A stretch of DNA of 64,000 nt from Streptomyces sp. NBC_00820 (GCF_036347055.1 NZ_CP108882.1:7924001-7988000), one strand, 5' to 3'. Positions 35,554 to 45,790 are shown, counted from the stretch's first letter. The notes: generated by a model not told the origin, from the sequence alone. Translations and numbers: made by a program.

Positions 35554-38395
35554 CGTCGCCACTCGCGGCAGCGACGGCATCCTCGACTCCCGGATCGACT
35601 ACGGCGAGGCGGACGCCGACGGCGCGACGACCGTCACCTACACCGATTCCCTCGGCCACTCCACCGTCTATCGCGCCAACTGGCGCGGTCAGATCGTCGC
35701 CGTCACCGATCCGCTCGGAGACACCGTCACCCAGCGATGGGACCGCTACGACCGGCTCCTGAGCCGCACCGACGCGGCGGGCGCCACCACGGAATGGACC
35801 TGGGACGAGCACGGCAATCTCACGGCCGTCCGGGAAGCCGATGGCGCCGTCACCACCGCCGAATACGACGAGTGGGGCATGCCGGTCGTCATGACCGCGG
35901 CGGACGGGGCCGTGTGGCGGTGCGCGTACGACCGGGCCGGCAACCACGAAGAACTGATCGCACCCGACGGCACGGTCACCCGCTACTCGCACGACGAGCG
36001 TGGCGGCATCACCGCGATCATCGATGGCCTTGGCTCCACGGAGACGTTCCAGCCCGACACGGCGGGGCTGCCGATGACACGCACCGACGCCCTCGGCCAC
36101 GTCTGGACCATCACCCGCGACGCGTTCCGCCGCCCGACCTCGATCACCGATCCGCTCGGTGCCGTGACCCGCCTGGAATGGAACACCGAGTGCCGGCTCG
36201 TCCGCCGGACGGAACCCGACGGCGCCGAACAGACCTGGACGTACGACGGCGAGGGCAACCGCCTCAGCGAGACCAACGCCAACGGCGGCGTCACTCAATG
36301 CACATACACGCACTTCGGTCTGCTCGCGGCCCGGACACTGCCCGGTGGCGCACGGTACGAATTCGCCTACGACACCGAGATGCGCCTCACCGAGGTCCGA
36401 AACACCGCCGGGCAGTCCTGGACCTACGCCCACGACGCGGCCGGCCAGGTGGTCCGCGAGACCGACTTCGACGGCCGAACCCTTGTCTACACCCACGACA
36501 CGAGCCGTCGGACAATCGCACGCAGCAATCCGCTGGGACAGACCGTCACCCAGCATTACGACTCCCGCGGCCACCTTGTCGCCAAGGACGTCGACGGCAC
36601 CGTCACCTCGTTCACCCACGACCCGACGGGCAGGCTCCTGAGCGCCGTGTCCCCTCAGGGATCACTGGAGCTGGAATGGGACTCGCAGGGCCGAGTCACC
36701 GCCGAGACGGTCGACGGGCGTACCCATCGCTACGCGTAAGACGCCGTGGGCCGCCGCACCGGCCGCACGACGCCCGGCGGAACGGTCACCACCCAGGAGT
36801 ACGACGCGGCCGGCAACCGCACGCACATGCGGCTCGCGGGCCGTCCGCTGAGCTTCACCCACGACGTCCTCGGCCAGGAGCTCACTCGCACCTTCGGCCC
36901 GCCCGACCGGGCGGTCACCCTCGCCACCTCCTGGGACTCCTCCGGCCGCGTCAGCGAGCAGAACCTCGGAGTCCGGGGGCGCACGCTGCGTGCCCAGTCT
37001 TATTCCTACCGCCCTGACCGACACCTGCTCGCCGTCACCGACCAACTCACAGGTGACACGGCATCGTTCAGCCTCGATCCCGACGGCCGCCCCACCGGCG
37101 TCGACGCCCGTGACTGGAGCGAGCGCTATCTCTACGACACCGAGGGCAACCAGACGGAGGCCCTCTGGCCCGACCGGGCACCGCATCCGGACGCGCGCGG
37201 CCCCCGCGACTACGACGGAACACGACTGCGCTCCGCCGGCTCGCTGCACTACACGTACGACGCGGCCGGCCGCGTCACCGAGCGCCGCCGCAAGCGCCTG
37301 TCCCACAAGCCCGACATATGGCGCTACACCTGGGACGCGGAGGACCGTCTCACATCCTGCACTACCCCGGACGGCGTGCTGTGGACCTACAGCTACGACG
37401 CGTTCGCGCGCCGTACCGCCAAGCGTCGTCACGCACCGGACGGGACAGTCGTCGAGGAGACGGTCTTCTCGTGGGACGGCGGCCGCCTCTCGGAGCAGAC
37501 CGACAGCGTCACCCGGACCACGTTGACCTGGGAATACGACGGGATGCGGCCCTTGGCCCAGGCCGAGACCCGGCAGACGGCCGGCGCCGGGCAGGACACC
37601 GACTCCCGCTTCTTCGCGATCGTCACCGACCTGATCGGCACCCCGACCGAACTCGTCGACGAGAGCGGCAACGTCGCCTGGCGCAGCCTGGCCGGCCAGT
37701 GGGGCGCCACCGCCTGGAACCGCGACGCGACCGCCTACATCCCGCTGCGGTTTCCGGGCCAGTACGCGGACCCCGAGACCAGGCTCCACTACAACCACTT
37801 CCGCCACTACGACCCCGAGCCGGGCCGCTACATCACCCCGGACCCGCTCGGACTCGATCCCGCACCCAACCCCGCCGGTTACGTGGACAACCCGGCGACC
37901 ATGTCCGACCCGATGGGGCTTGCGCCGTGCATGGGCGCCATGGAGGACATGGCGGTGCAGATCAACAACCTCAAGAAGCCAGGCATACCCCGCGAGAAGC
38001 AGACCGTCGCGCTCATTCACGCGCGGACCCCGAACGGCCCCGTGACCTTTGTGGCAGGCACCAGCAAGAGCAAACTCACCAAGGAACAGGTGAAACTGGC
38101 CAAGGAGCTGGGGCTCGTTCCGTTGCCCAATGACCAGTATCTGAAGATTCCCGTGGGAGAGGAGGGGGGCCATGCGGAGCAGAACATCCTGCACTTCCTG
38201 CACCGGAGGAATGAAGCGGAGGGCGCTGCCGGTTGGCTGCCCACACACGGGGCCGCATCGAACTCCGTGTGCACGAGGTTCTGCGCACCGATCATCCGAG
38301 GCACCGGCGGAGCTATGTTTGGGCTGGTGCACGAGCACACCCACGGAACCCAACAGAAGCAGTTCTACTGGCCTGCGCGGCACTCCCCACACTGA
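35554..38395 (+). pseudogene. RHS toxin, 3' part with deaminase-like toxin domain
   Basis: From 35554 the YD repeats continue (TDPLGDTVTQRWDRYDRLLSRTDAAGATTEW...). A TAA at 36737 replaces the conserved Tyr codon in HRYAYDAVGRRTG, and the same frame goes on without a shift. The RHS core closes with GQYADPETRLHYNHFRHYDPEPGRYITPDPLGLDPAPNP. The roughly 160-residue toxin tip carries GGHAEQ (His 38171, Glu 38177) and SVCTRFCAP (Cys 38270 and 38282), a nucleic-acid-deaminase-like zinc site. Internal GTG at 36746 could still start a C-terminal product. Confidence 0.75.
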
Positions 38396-38420
38396 ACCGC
38401 ACGCAGAAGGAAGCAGATAC

Positions 38421-39437
38421 ATGTCCCCCACCCACCTCACCGCCGAGCTTCTCAGCGCGGAGGAACTGCCCGGGTACGGCGAGAGATTCTCGTGGTACGA
38501 CGCCTTTCAGACACGCGGTGGTGCGAACTGGCTGGTGACGCAGGCTGAGGGTGAGTTCGTCGTGGGACGGGTCTCCGACGACCCCTCTTGCGTGCTCGGC
38601 GAGCGACGCCGGTGGCCGTCACCACTGCCTGAGGGACAGTACGGCTGTGTCTCCCCGCTGCCCGACGAGGGTCTCGCCGTCTGCGGCAACGGTGCCGTGA
38701 CGGTGTACGCCCCCGACGGGCGCGTGCGCTGGACACGCGAATTCGCCGCGTGGCCGCTCGGCGCCGGTGCCTCTCCTTCCTGCGTCGCCGACCCGGCGGG
38801 GGAGCGCCTGCTCGTGACCGTCCCCGGGCCGGGGGGCGGGGTAGGGGAGTACCCCGGTGACCTGTGCGTCGCCCTGGATCTTTCCGACGGACGGCCTGTG
38901 GCGAACGCGCAATTGCCTTCCGCCTCGGCCGGTTACTCCTTCAAGCAGTCGCTCACCCTGCCCTCGCAGCTGTTCCTGGACGCCCTGCAGGGGGACACGT
39001 TCTACTCGTTCTCCGTCATGGCACACGGCGGCGAACTAGGCGTGAAGCGGGTCGGTCTGCCGACGGGAATGATCGCCGGCGTGAGCCTCGCAGGAGCCTT
39101 CCTGCAGACGGATGTCGGCGGGGAGTGGCTGGGCCGCTACGAGCCGCGGCGACCGGACGTCCTGGTGGAGGCGGAGGAGGTCCTGCCGGACGACCTTCGG
39201 TTCGTCGGCTACCGGACCGGATTTCTCGACACGGACCGTGTGCTGGTTGCCGTCGCAGAGGAGGAGGAATCAGAGGAGAACTGCCATCTGACCCTCGACG
39301 GGTACACCCTCCAGCCGCTCGCCGAGCTCGACTACCCCGGTACGGCGTGCTTCGACCCGATTGCCTTGGGCGACGGCACCTGGCTGACGGTGGAGGGGGA
39401 CGTGGTCCGCAGGTGGCGGGTGTCCGGCACCGCGTGA
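38421..39437 (+). CDS. Beta-propeller-like protein, candidate immunity protein
   Basis: This 338-residue protein starts 25 nt after the RHS toxin stop, with AAGGAAG before the ATG. It is mostly short beta-strand blocks with repeated small motifs (LAVCGNGAVTVYAPDGRVRWTREFAAWPLGAGASPSCVADPAGERLLVTVPG; DLCVALDLSDGRPVANAQLP), as in PQQ/WD-type propellers. It has no signal peptide or membrane segment. Position immediately after a toxin tip is the usual place of the cognate immunity gene. That role is inferred; I do not recognise the family. Confidence 0.7.
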   Translation: MSPTHLTAELLSAEELPGYGERFSWYDAFQTRGGANWLVTQAEGEFVVGRVSDDPSCVLGERRRWPSPLPEGQYGCVSPLPDEGLAVCGNGAVTVYAPDGRVRWTREFAAWPLGAGASPSCVADPAGERLLVTVPGPGGGVGEYPGDLCVALDLSDGRPVANAQLPSASAGYSFKQSLTLPSQLFLDALQGDTFYSFSVMAHGGELGVKRVGLPTGMIAGVSLAGAFLQTDVGGEWLGRYEPRRPDVLVEAEEVLPDDLRFVGYRTGFLDTDRVLVAVAEEEESEENCHLTLDGYTLQPLAELDYPGTACFDPIALGDGTWLTVEGDVVRRWRVSGTA

Positions 39438-39452
39438 CCGGGTGGCAGTGAA

Positions 39453-39764
39453 ATGGTCCGGATCTTGGTCCCTAGCGGCTTGCGCAATGTGCTGTTGCTG
39501 AACGGGGCCTTTTCGGACCGACGCTGTGTTAGGCAGTGCGACGAATCGGATTGTGCTGTGGCTCTCCCCGTGCGCCGAGCGCGGCCGCCGGATTCAGTTG
39601 TCCGGGCGGCGCTGGGCAACGGACGCGCGGTCGGCGTCCACATCACCTTCAACAGGCGTCCCGACGTCACCATCCTCGAAGCGGAGGCCCACGAGCCGTT
39701 CATCCCTCACATTCCTAGGACCGGGTATGAGTTGATGCTGTCCAACGACCGCGCGGTCCAGTGA
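39453..39764 (+). CDS. Hypothetical protein
   Basis: A 103-residue reading frame whose second half (RAALGNGRAVGVHITFNRRPDVTILEAEAHEPFIPHIPRTGYELMLSNDRAVQ) looks protein-like. The first half is less convincing, so it may be the tail of a decayed gene. No family recognised. Location just after the immunity candidate suggests another toxin-locus remnant. Confidence 0.35.
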   Translation: MVRILVPSGLRNVLLLNGAFSDRRCVRQCDESDCAVALPVRRARPPDSVVRAALGNGRAVGVHITFNRRPDVTILEAEAHEPFIPHIPRTGYELMLSNDRAVQ

Positions 39765-39834
39765 CGCGTCGCCCAAGTCCGGTTGAATCAGAACAGGGGG
39801 AACATTGCCAAGAATCTGCTGTACACCTGGCGGC

Positions 39835-40015
39835 ATGATGCTCAGCGACCTCAGCCTGCTGATGGCACGCTGACAAGACGGCGGCCTCAGCTATGAACGC
39901 TTCCGCGCCGATTCCTTGGTGGCCTCACTTCAGTGGCCGGATGATGTCCTCGAACAGTTCCTTTCGACCACGGCGGTAACGCCGCCTTCGTGCGCGACTA
40001 CAGGTGTCCGACGGG
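39835..40015 (+). pseudogene. N-terminal fragment of a small hypothetical protein
   Basis: ATG 39835 reads MMLSDLSLLMAR, a TGA where a Trp codon would fit, then QDGGLSYERFRADSLVASLQWPDDVLEQFL, then a shift to FDHGGNAAFVRDYR before the homology ends. The pattern recalls small hypothetical proteins seen next to RHS genes. A nonsense codon, a frameshift and a truncation make it dead. Confidence 0.45.
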
Positions 40016-40095
40016 TCGTTCGGACGGCCTGGTGGCCTTGCGTCGCGCAACCGCTCGGAAGGCTCGGGCGAACTCCTGGCGAGCGTAGCCCCCGG

Positions 40096-40833
40096 TCAGC
40101 GAGCGATCTCGTCCAGCAGCGATGCCAGTTCGATCGGCCGGGAGAACATCGGCCAGTGCCCGGTCGGCAGGTGGCGTAGGTCCATTGCGGCCATCGGTTC
40201 GAAGACCGGGTTGCCGGTGTCGGCCAGCATGCGCACCTGTTCGGGAGTGAACGTCGAGGCGATCACCGAGCACTGCGCGTCCGGCGGCACCGTAGGCCGG
40301 TTCAGGGGGCGAGTGGCGGTCGCGAATGGCTGAGGTGTGGCCAACTCGACCATGAGCGCCAGTTGTTCATCGGTGATTCCTGCCAAGTTGCCTGGATCCG
40401 CTGCCGGGTCGAACGGCGGTACTGGCAGCTTCCAGCCGTCCCCATGTTCCGCGACCTGCTTGCGCCACTCCTCCTGCTTCTGGGGCGGATTGAAGTCGAT
40501 CACAGCCATGCCGCCGGGCAATGGGCCGGCGTCCACGTACACGATCTGTGCGATCCGCTCCGGGATCCGGTCTGCGGCACCCGTAACCGGCAGGTTCGCT
40601 CCGCTGTGCCCGACCAGCACCACGTCCCTCAGATCGTTGTCTTCGATGAGACGGACGATGTCATCCACGTGCGTGTAGACGTCCACATCCGGGGTGGCCT
40701 CGGCTGCCCGGTCGCCCAGGCCGGTCAGCGTGAGCGGGTAGACGTCATGTCCCGCCGCCCTCAGCTCCGGTGTCACTTCTTCCCATGCCCACGCTCCGAG
40801 CCAGAACCCGGGAACCAGAACGATCTCTGCCAT
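40096..40833 (-). CDS. Alpha/beta hydrolase (esterase-like)
   Basis: This 245-residue cytoplasmic hydrolase begins IVLVPGFWLGAWAWEEVTPELRAAGHDVYPLTLTGLGDR, the opening of plant-MES/EstC-like esterases. The nucleophile elbow is GHSGAN and the catalytic His is in LPTGHWPMFSRP. The substrate is unknown. I prefer the ATG at 40833, which has GGGAG 7 nt upstream, over the ATG at 40845. It is intact and stands alone among relics. Confidence 0.85.
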   Translation of the reverse strand: MAEIVLVPGFWLGAWAWEEVTPELRAAGHDVYPLTLTGLGDRAAEATPDVDVYTHVDDIVRLIEDNDLRDVVLVGHSGANLPVTGAADRIPERIAQIVYVDAGPLPGGMAVIDFNPPQKQEEWRKQVAEHGDGWKLPVPPFDPAADPGNLAGITDEQLALMVELATPQPFATATRPLNRPTVPPDAQCSVIASTFTPEQVRMLADTGNPVFEPMAAMDLRHLPTGHWPMFSRPIELASLLDEIAR

Positions 40834-40984
40834 GGATACTCCCATTGCGCGCTTGCCCTGCGGTGTTGGACGCCAAGCTAGGCACGATGGCGGACACCAG
40901 TTGTCCTAGATGTGGGTGGCAACGGCGTCTTTCTGAGCAGTTCGAAACGCCGCCACCGGAGACTTCGGGATTCACGGACGGCGC

Positions 40985-41340
40985 CGGAGGCGTACGGCAG
41001 CAACGGTCACAGTGCCGTGAAAGACGTATGCCCTCTTGGCGAAGCGTGTTGCCACGGCCCGGTTGATCTTCAACCGGTTGATCAGCCGCTCGACTTCGTT
41101 TCTGCGGGCGTAGTTGGGCCAAAGCTGGCGGGCCTGCCGCCGTGGCTGCCACGGCGTTGGCGGTGGGCTTGCTGGTCACGGCGTTCGGGGATGGTGTGCT
41201 TGATCTGTCGACGCCGCGGGCGGTTGCGGCGTGATGAGTAGGCTTTGTCGCCGCTGAGATGATCGGGCCGGGTGCGGGGATGGCCGCCCGCCGGCCGGGG
41301 CACGCGAATGCGTTCCAGGACCGGGATCATCTGTGGGCAA
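40985..41340 (-). pseudogene. IS5 family transposase C-terminal relic
   Basis: Minus-strand reading MIPVLERIRVPRPAGGHPRTRPDHLSGDKAYSSRRNR...IKHTIPERRDQQAHRQRRGSHGGRPASF carries the second catalytic Asp (GDKAY). Further on, AYVFHGTVT in another frame is the usual C-terminus. Frame changes and a missing N-terminus show decay. Confidence 0.65.
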
Positions 41341-41843
41341 TCACGCCACTGCCTGGCGTGACCAGCAGGGCCAACGCCCGCAGGCCGCCCTCACCGGCCA
41401 GATGCCATCTGTTCGACCACCACCGTTGGTCTTTCCTGGATCTCCCACAGGAAATGCGCAACCGTCGCCCTCGGGTGTGATCCCGGCCCGTGATCGCGGC
41501 GGCGATTCGGTCGATGGGCAGGAGCGTCCCGCCCAGGATCACGTACGCCTTCGTCGACGTCACTCGGTGCCGCTTCGGTGCGGGTGGGGGCGAGGGCGGC
41601 CAAGAGGTTGACGGCCTCGGCGATGTATCGGTAGGCGGTGGTGGTCGTGCCGGTCCCGAATCCGGCCGCGAGCTGGGCGTAGGGCTGACCGTTGCGCAGG
41701 TGGGCGAGAGTGAGCAGGGCCTGTCGGCCTGCGTTCAGGCGCCTCCATCGGGTTCCGAGAGCGCGGCGGTGTTCCCTCAGGCGAGCAGTGAGAAAGCGCA
41801 GGCCAGAGCCGGACACGTCGACGCCGGGCGGGTAGACAAACAT
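41327..41843 (-). pseudogene. IS5-like transposase N-terminal relic
   Basis: The frame from 41843 reads MFVYPPGVDVSGSGLRFLTARLREHRRALGTRWRRLNAGRQALLTLAHLRNGQPYAQLAAGFGTGTTTTAYRYIAEAVNLLAALAP, the helix-turn-helix part of an IS5-type transposase. It shifts frame near 41560 to KAYVILGGTLLPIDRIAAAIT, which includes the first catalytic region. The rest is lost where the previous relic begins. Confidence 0.65.
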
Positions 41844-41845
41844 GC

Positions 41846-41900
41846 GAAGCCTCTGGTGGAGACGGTTCTCTTGGTCGAAAACCCATCCACCAGGGGCTTC
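41846..41900 (-). repeat. Stem-loop at the start of the IS5-like relic
   Basis: GAAGCCTCTGGTGGA (41846-41860) and TCCACCAGGGGCTTC (41886-41900) pair over 15 bp with one mismatch, directly upstream of the transposase ATG. A similar stem-loop sits at the start of the intact element near 63.5 kb. Confidence 0.6.
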
Positions 41901-42475
41901 ATCTGTCTGTCACCCCAACTGCCCAGCTGGCATGTGAGGTTGCAAAGAGCTCAGTGTGTATGGAACATCCCTGGCGTTGCTGAGCGCGGTACTCGGGGAC
42001 GGAACCAGGCCCGCCGAAGGATCGCCCTCCCTGGTGCACGGAGCGTGGCGCGCGGCCCAGGAGGCCATCGGGTGTCGGGTGCGCACTCCTTCGTTGCGAG
42101 CGCGCCGCTGACCACCGCGTCGCCGGCCGGCCCCACCAGTGATCGCCTCGACGGGCCGGGGCGGTACCAGCCACCACGCAGGTGTCCGCCGGTGAGGCAG
42201 GTCGGGTCGTCGCCGTCGCGTGCCGCGCGCAGCCAAGGCGTCTCCCAGCACTGCTTCTCGGCCACGCCTTTCGGCCGACGATGCACACAGTCGCCCCCCT
42301 GCTGGAGGAATAGTCAAGACCTGTGGAAGGTGCCTGTTGTCGGCGTACTCGTCGAAATGTCCAACCGGGTACGGATGAACGTGCTCAGATGTTCAGGCGC
42401 CAAGCCATGGGCTTTCTCTGTGGGGAGGTCTCGGACGGGCTCGTGGTGCGATCCGGAAAGAGGGAAGATCACCCC
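41901..42475. other. Unassigned 575-nt interval
   Basis: Open frames on both strands overlap and none shows a motif, a good ribosome site or consistent codon pattern. It is probably decayed sequence left by transpositions. Confidence 0.4.
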
Positions 42476-42968
42476 ATGATGCGAGGTGCCTTCGACGACG
42501 TCCCCGTGACCGCACTCGTCCCTCTCCTGGAGCCTGCGGATGTGGACTCCTTGAATCAGGCGGCCGGCACGGTCGACACGGCTCGTGCTGGTAGAGACAC
42601 GGCGGATTGGGAGTGGGCCCTGGAACATGCGGCCTTCCCGGGCACACGGTCGGGGGCGCCGATCGTCCTTGGGCTGGATGTCATCGAGCACGCAGAGGGA
42701 GGCGACCAGCTGGAGTTTCTGCTCCAGGTGGTGTGGACCGACCTGGGCCGGCTCGCGGTCGACGCGGCGGTGAACGTGGCCTTGCTGGTGCGAGACCGAT
42801 CACGCCACCCACGACAGCGAAGCCCTGAGGCTCGTGGTTGGCGAGGAGGCCTCGTTGCCCGCTGCATTCCGTGCCGGCGCTGAACGTCTGACCGGCCGGC
42901 TGGCCGGTCCTCACGACACCGACCACTGGCGTGCCAAAGCGGGGCTGCCTCCCCGGTGGGTCCCCTGA
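42476..42968 (+). pseudogene. Hypothetical protein with one frameshift
   Basis: ATG 42476 follows GGGAAG. The first frame reads MMRGAFDDVPVTALVPLLEPADVDSLNQAAGTVDTARAGRDTADWEWALEH...DQLEFLLQVVWTDLGRLAVDAAVNVA. Near 42785 the sense passes to another frame, WCETDHATHDSEALRLVVGEEASLPAAFRAGAERLTGRLAGPHDTDHWRAKAGLPPRWVP, ending at 42968. The join gives one continuous protein of about 160 residues. I do not recognise a characterised family. Confidence 0.5.
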
Positions 42969-43158
42969 GGGTCCGCGCCGGGCACGTTCGTCTGCACCCG
43001 ACTGGGTACGTGCACCTGTACGCCGACACCTGTCACGAATGCCACAGACCCCGGAGGGGCGGTCTGTGGGGGCGTCATCCCCGTCCGAGAATGGCGCGTT
43101 GGTCGAACGTCTCGGTGGCAGCACAACTGCCTGACTGGTCAGGTCCTATGCTGCGGGG

Positions 43159-43809
43159 ATGATCAGGCCCATTGAGCTCGTCATATTCGACTGCGACGGC
43201 GTGTTGGTCGACAGCGAGCGCATCGCCGCACGCGTGCAGGTCGCCCTCGGAGCTGAGTTGGGCTGGCCACTGACCGAGGGCGAGGTCGTGGACCGGTTCA
43301 TCGGGCGCTCACACGCAGCCATCCGCGACCAGGTTGCGACTCAGCTCGGCGAGGACACGGCCGCGACCTGGTCGGAGAGGTTCGAGCAGCTCCACCGTGA
43401 GGCCGTGGACGCCGAGATCGCCCCGGTCGAGGGCCTGCCGGAGGCCCTCGACACGCTCATCCTGCCGGCCTGCGTCGCCTCCAGCGGCTCCCACGACAAG
43501 ATGCGGCACACCCTCGGCCGCACCGGACTCTACGAACGCTTCGCGGGTCGCATCTTCAGCGCCACCGAGGTCGCCCACGGCAAGCCCGCCCCGGACCTGT
43601 TCCTCCACGCCGCCCGACAGATGGGTGCCGATCCCGCAGCCTGCGTGGTGGTCGAGGACAGCCAGCCCGGCGTCCGCGCTGCCCGCGCCGCCGGCATGCG
43701 ATCTTTCGGCTATGCCGGCGGGCTCACCCCGGCTGAACGACTTGAAGGCCCGGACACCACTGTCTTCTACGACATGCGTGAACTGCCGAAACTCATCGCA
43801 GAGCGGTAG
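43159..43809 (+). CDS. HAD family hydrolase (phosphatase/beta-phosphoglucomutase-like)
   Basis: This 216-residue cytoplasmic HAD enzyme has motif I FDCDGVLVDSE (nucleophile Asp near residue 9), a helical cap, motif II (ACVASSGSHDKM), the Lys motif (HGKPAPDLFLHAARQMG) and the motif III acidic pair (VVVEDSQPG). It probably hydrolyses or transfers phosphate on a small sugar phosphate. The length is typical. No operon partner is evident. Confidence 0.88.
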   Translation: MIRPIELVIFDCDGVLVDSERIAARVQVALGAELGWPLTEGEVVDRFIGRSHAAIRDQVATQLGEDTAATWSERFEQLHREAVDAEIAPVEGLPEALDTLILPACVASSGSHDKMRHTLGRTGLYERFAGRIFSATEVAHGKPAPDLFLHAARQMGADPAACVVVEDSQPGVRAARAAGMRSFGYAGGLTPAERLEGPDTTVFYDMRELPKLIAER

Positions 43810-44024
43810 TCACCCTGCACTGTCCCATCCGGAGGAGCCACCCGGTTCGGCAGTCCCGCGTACCGTGTGCGGATGGGTAACGCGCTTCCCACCCGTCCGC
43901 GATCTGTGGTGTTTTGCGCGACTGTCTCCCTTAGGTTCGAGGTAGCGTCAGTCGCGCGAACGGCAAGAGGAGGTTTCCTCCGCCACGAACTGTGGGTCCG
44001 GCCTGATCGATCGGAGGTGTGGTC

Positions 44025-45101
44025 GTGTCGGCCGACATGAGCACCGTGGACGAAGCGAAGCTGAACGAGCTGCTCGGGAAGGTCGTGACCGATCTGGGCG
44101 CGGTCGCGGCGGCGCCCCTGGCCCTGCTCGGGGAGAGGCTGGGGCTCTTCCGGGCCCTCGTGGACGGCGAAGCAGTCACCCCGGGGCAGCTCGCGGAGCG
44201 CACCCGGACCACCGAGCGCAACGTCCGCGAATGGCTGGCCGCGATGGCCGCCAGCGGGTACCTGACCTACGAGGGCGATGACCGCTTCCGTATGGCACCG
44301 GAACAGAGAGCGGTCTTCGCCGACGAGAACAGCCCGGTTTTCGCGCTGGGCGGATACCAGTCGTTCCTGTCCTGCGGCTCGGCCGAGGAACAGGACAGGC
44401 TGGAGCGCGCCTTCCGGGACGGCCGCGGCGTCGGCTGGCACGAACACCACACGGACCTGTTCGAGGGGACGGCCCGTTTCTTCCGTCCGGGCTACGCCGC
44501 ACACCTGGTGGACGAGTGGCTGCCGGCACTGACCGGCGTGGTGGAGAAGTTGCGCACCGGCGGCAGGGCAGCCGACGTGGGCTGTGGACTGGGCCACTGC
44601 ACCGTGATGATCGGCAAGGCGTTCCCGGGCGCGCTGGTGACCGGCTTCGACAATCACGGGCCGTCCGTCGACGCGGCCCGGGAGCTGGCCGCGGAGATCG
44701 GTGTCGAGGGCCGGGTCTCGTTCGAGGTGGCCGGCGCCAAGGACTTCGCTGGCGGGCCGTACGAACTGATCGCGTTCTTCGACTGCCTGCACGACATGGG
44801 TGACCCGGTCGGCGCCTTGGCGCACAGCAGGCAGCAGCTGGCCGAGGGCGGCAGCATCATGCTCGTGGAGCCGTTTGCGGGCGACCAGCTGAAGGAGAAC
44901 CTCACCCCGCTCGGCCGCGCGTTCTACAGCGCCTCGACCCTGATCTGCACGCCGGCCTCGCAGTCCCAGGAGGTCGGCCGCGCTTTGGGCGCCCAGGCGG
45001 GCGAGGAGCGCACCCGCCAGGTCGCGTCGGAGGCCGGCCTGACCCGTTTCCGCCGGGCGGCACAGACCCCGTTCAACATCGTCTACGAGGCCCGCGTCTG
45101 A
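44025..45101 (+). CDS. Class I SAM-dependent methyltransferase with N-terminal winged helix
   Basis: This 358-residue protein has an N-terminal winged-helix domain (LGLFRALVDGEAVTPGQLAERTRTTERNVREWLAAMAASGYLTYEGDDRFRMAP). A Rossmann methyltransferase domain follows with motif I (AADVGCGLGHCTVMIGKAFPGALVTGFD) and the post-motif FFDCLHDMGDPVGALAHSRQQL. This resembles the Rv2258c-like group. The substrate is unknown. The GTG at 44025 has GGAGG 7 nt upstream; a GTG at 44019 is too close to that site. Confidence 0.85.
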   Translation: MSADMSTVDEAKLNELLGKVVTDLGAVAAAPLALLGERLGLFRALVDGEAVTPGQLAERTRTTERNVREWLAAMAASGYLTYEGDDRFRMAPEQRAVFADENSPVFALGGYQSFLSCGSAEEQDRLERAFRDGRGVGWHEHHTDLFEGTARFFRPGYAAHLVDEWLPALTGVVEKLRTGGRAADVGCGLGHCTVMIGKAFPGALVTGFDNHGPSVDAARELAAEIGVEGRVSFEVAGAKDFAGGPYELIAFFDCLHDMGDPVGALAHSRQQLAEGGSIMLVEPFAGDQLKENLTPLGRAFYSASTLICTPASQSQEVGRALGAQAGEERTRQVASEAGLTRFRRAAQTPFNIVYEARV

Positions 45102-45296
45102 CCGCGGAACGCCGGTTGCCCACTTATGCCGAGGACATTCTGATCGAGCCGTAAAGCCCCCCCTCGAATCAGCTCTGTTCCAAGCTGGCCAGCACGATAG
45201 ACGGTGGGTCTGACAATCCAGTCGGAAGGAGCGCACGCTTAGAATGCACGTAAAGGAAAACGGGCAGCCTTGGTACATCACCGCAGGTAAACAAAC

Positions 45297-45325
45297 GTCG
45301 TCCCCGCGCCCGCGGGGGGTGCCCC
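45297..45325. repeat. Single CRISPR-like (type I-E style) repeat
   Basis: The 29-nt segment begins GTCGTCCCCGCG, contains the 7-bp palindromic stem CCCCGCG-CC-CGCGGGG and ends GGTGCCCC. It closely resembles actinomycete type I-E repeats. An A-rich stretch with GTAAACAAAC precedes it like a leader. Only one copy is present, then IS110 sequence starts. A terminator hairpin is the alternative. Confidence 0.4.
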
Positions 45326-45336
45326 TATGACTTTGG

Positions 45337-45790
45337 TCAAGGGGCAATCGGGGTTGGTGGTTGATAGAAGGTGCCGTCACGGGGCATCGCGAAGAGAACG
45401 TCGGCTCGGCGACGGGCGAGGCAGAGGAGGGCTTGCGTGTGGTGCTTTCCCTCCTTGATCTTCTTGTCGTAGTAGGTGCGGGAGGCGGGGTCGGCCAGGG
45501 CGGCGAACGCGGAGAGGAAGAAGGCACGCTTGAGCTGCTTGTTCCCTCTCCTGGACTGCTGTTCGCCGCGGATCGATGTGCCCGAGCTCCGCGTCGTGGG
45601 AGCGAGGCCGGCGTAGGCGGCCAGGTGGGCTGCCGACGGGAAGTTGGTGCCGTCTCCGACGTCGACGAGGATGCGGGCTCCGGTCCTGATGCCGATGCCG
45701 GGCAGGGACATCAGGACCTGGGAAAGAGGGTGAGCCTCCAGCAGTTCCTCGATCCGGGCGGCGATGAGTTTGCGCTGGCGGCGCTGTCGA
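45337..45790 (-). pseudogene. IS110 family transposase C-terminal fragment
   Basis: Minus-strand reading LIAARIEELLEAHPLSQ, then MSLPGIGIRTGARILVDVGDGTNFPSAAHLAAYAGLAPTTRSSGTSIRG...RRGNKQLKRAFFLSAFAALADPASRTYYDKKIKEGKHHTQALLCLARRR is the Transposase_20 domain of IS110/IS116. The N-terminal DEDD catalytic half is missing, so it is not functional alone. Confidence 0.8.

Noticed and set aside
45297..45325. A full CRISPR array
   Set aside because: Only one repeat-like unit is present, with no spacer-repeat periodicity and no cas genes in the window; reported as a single repeat only.
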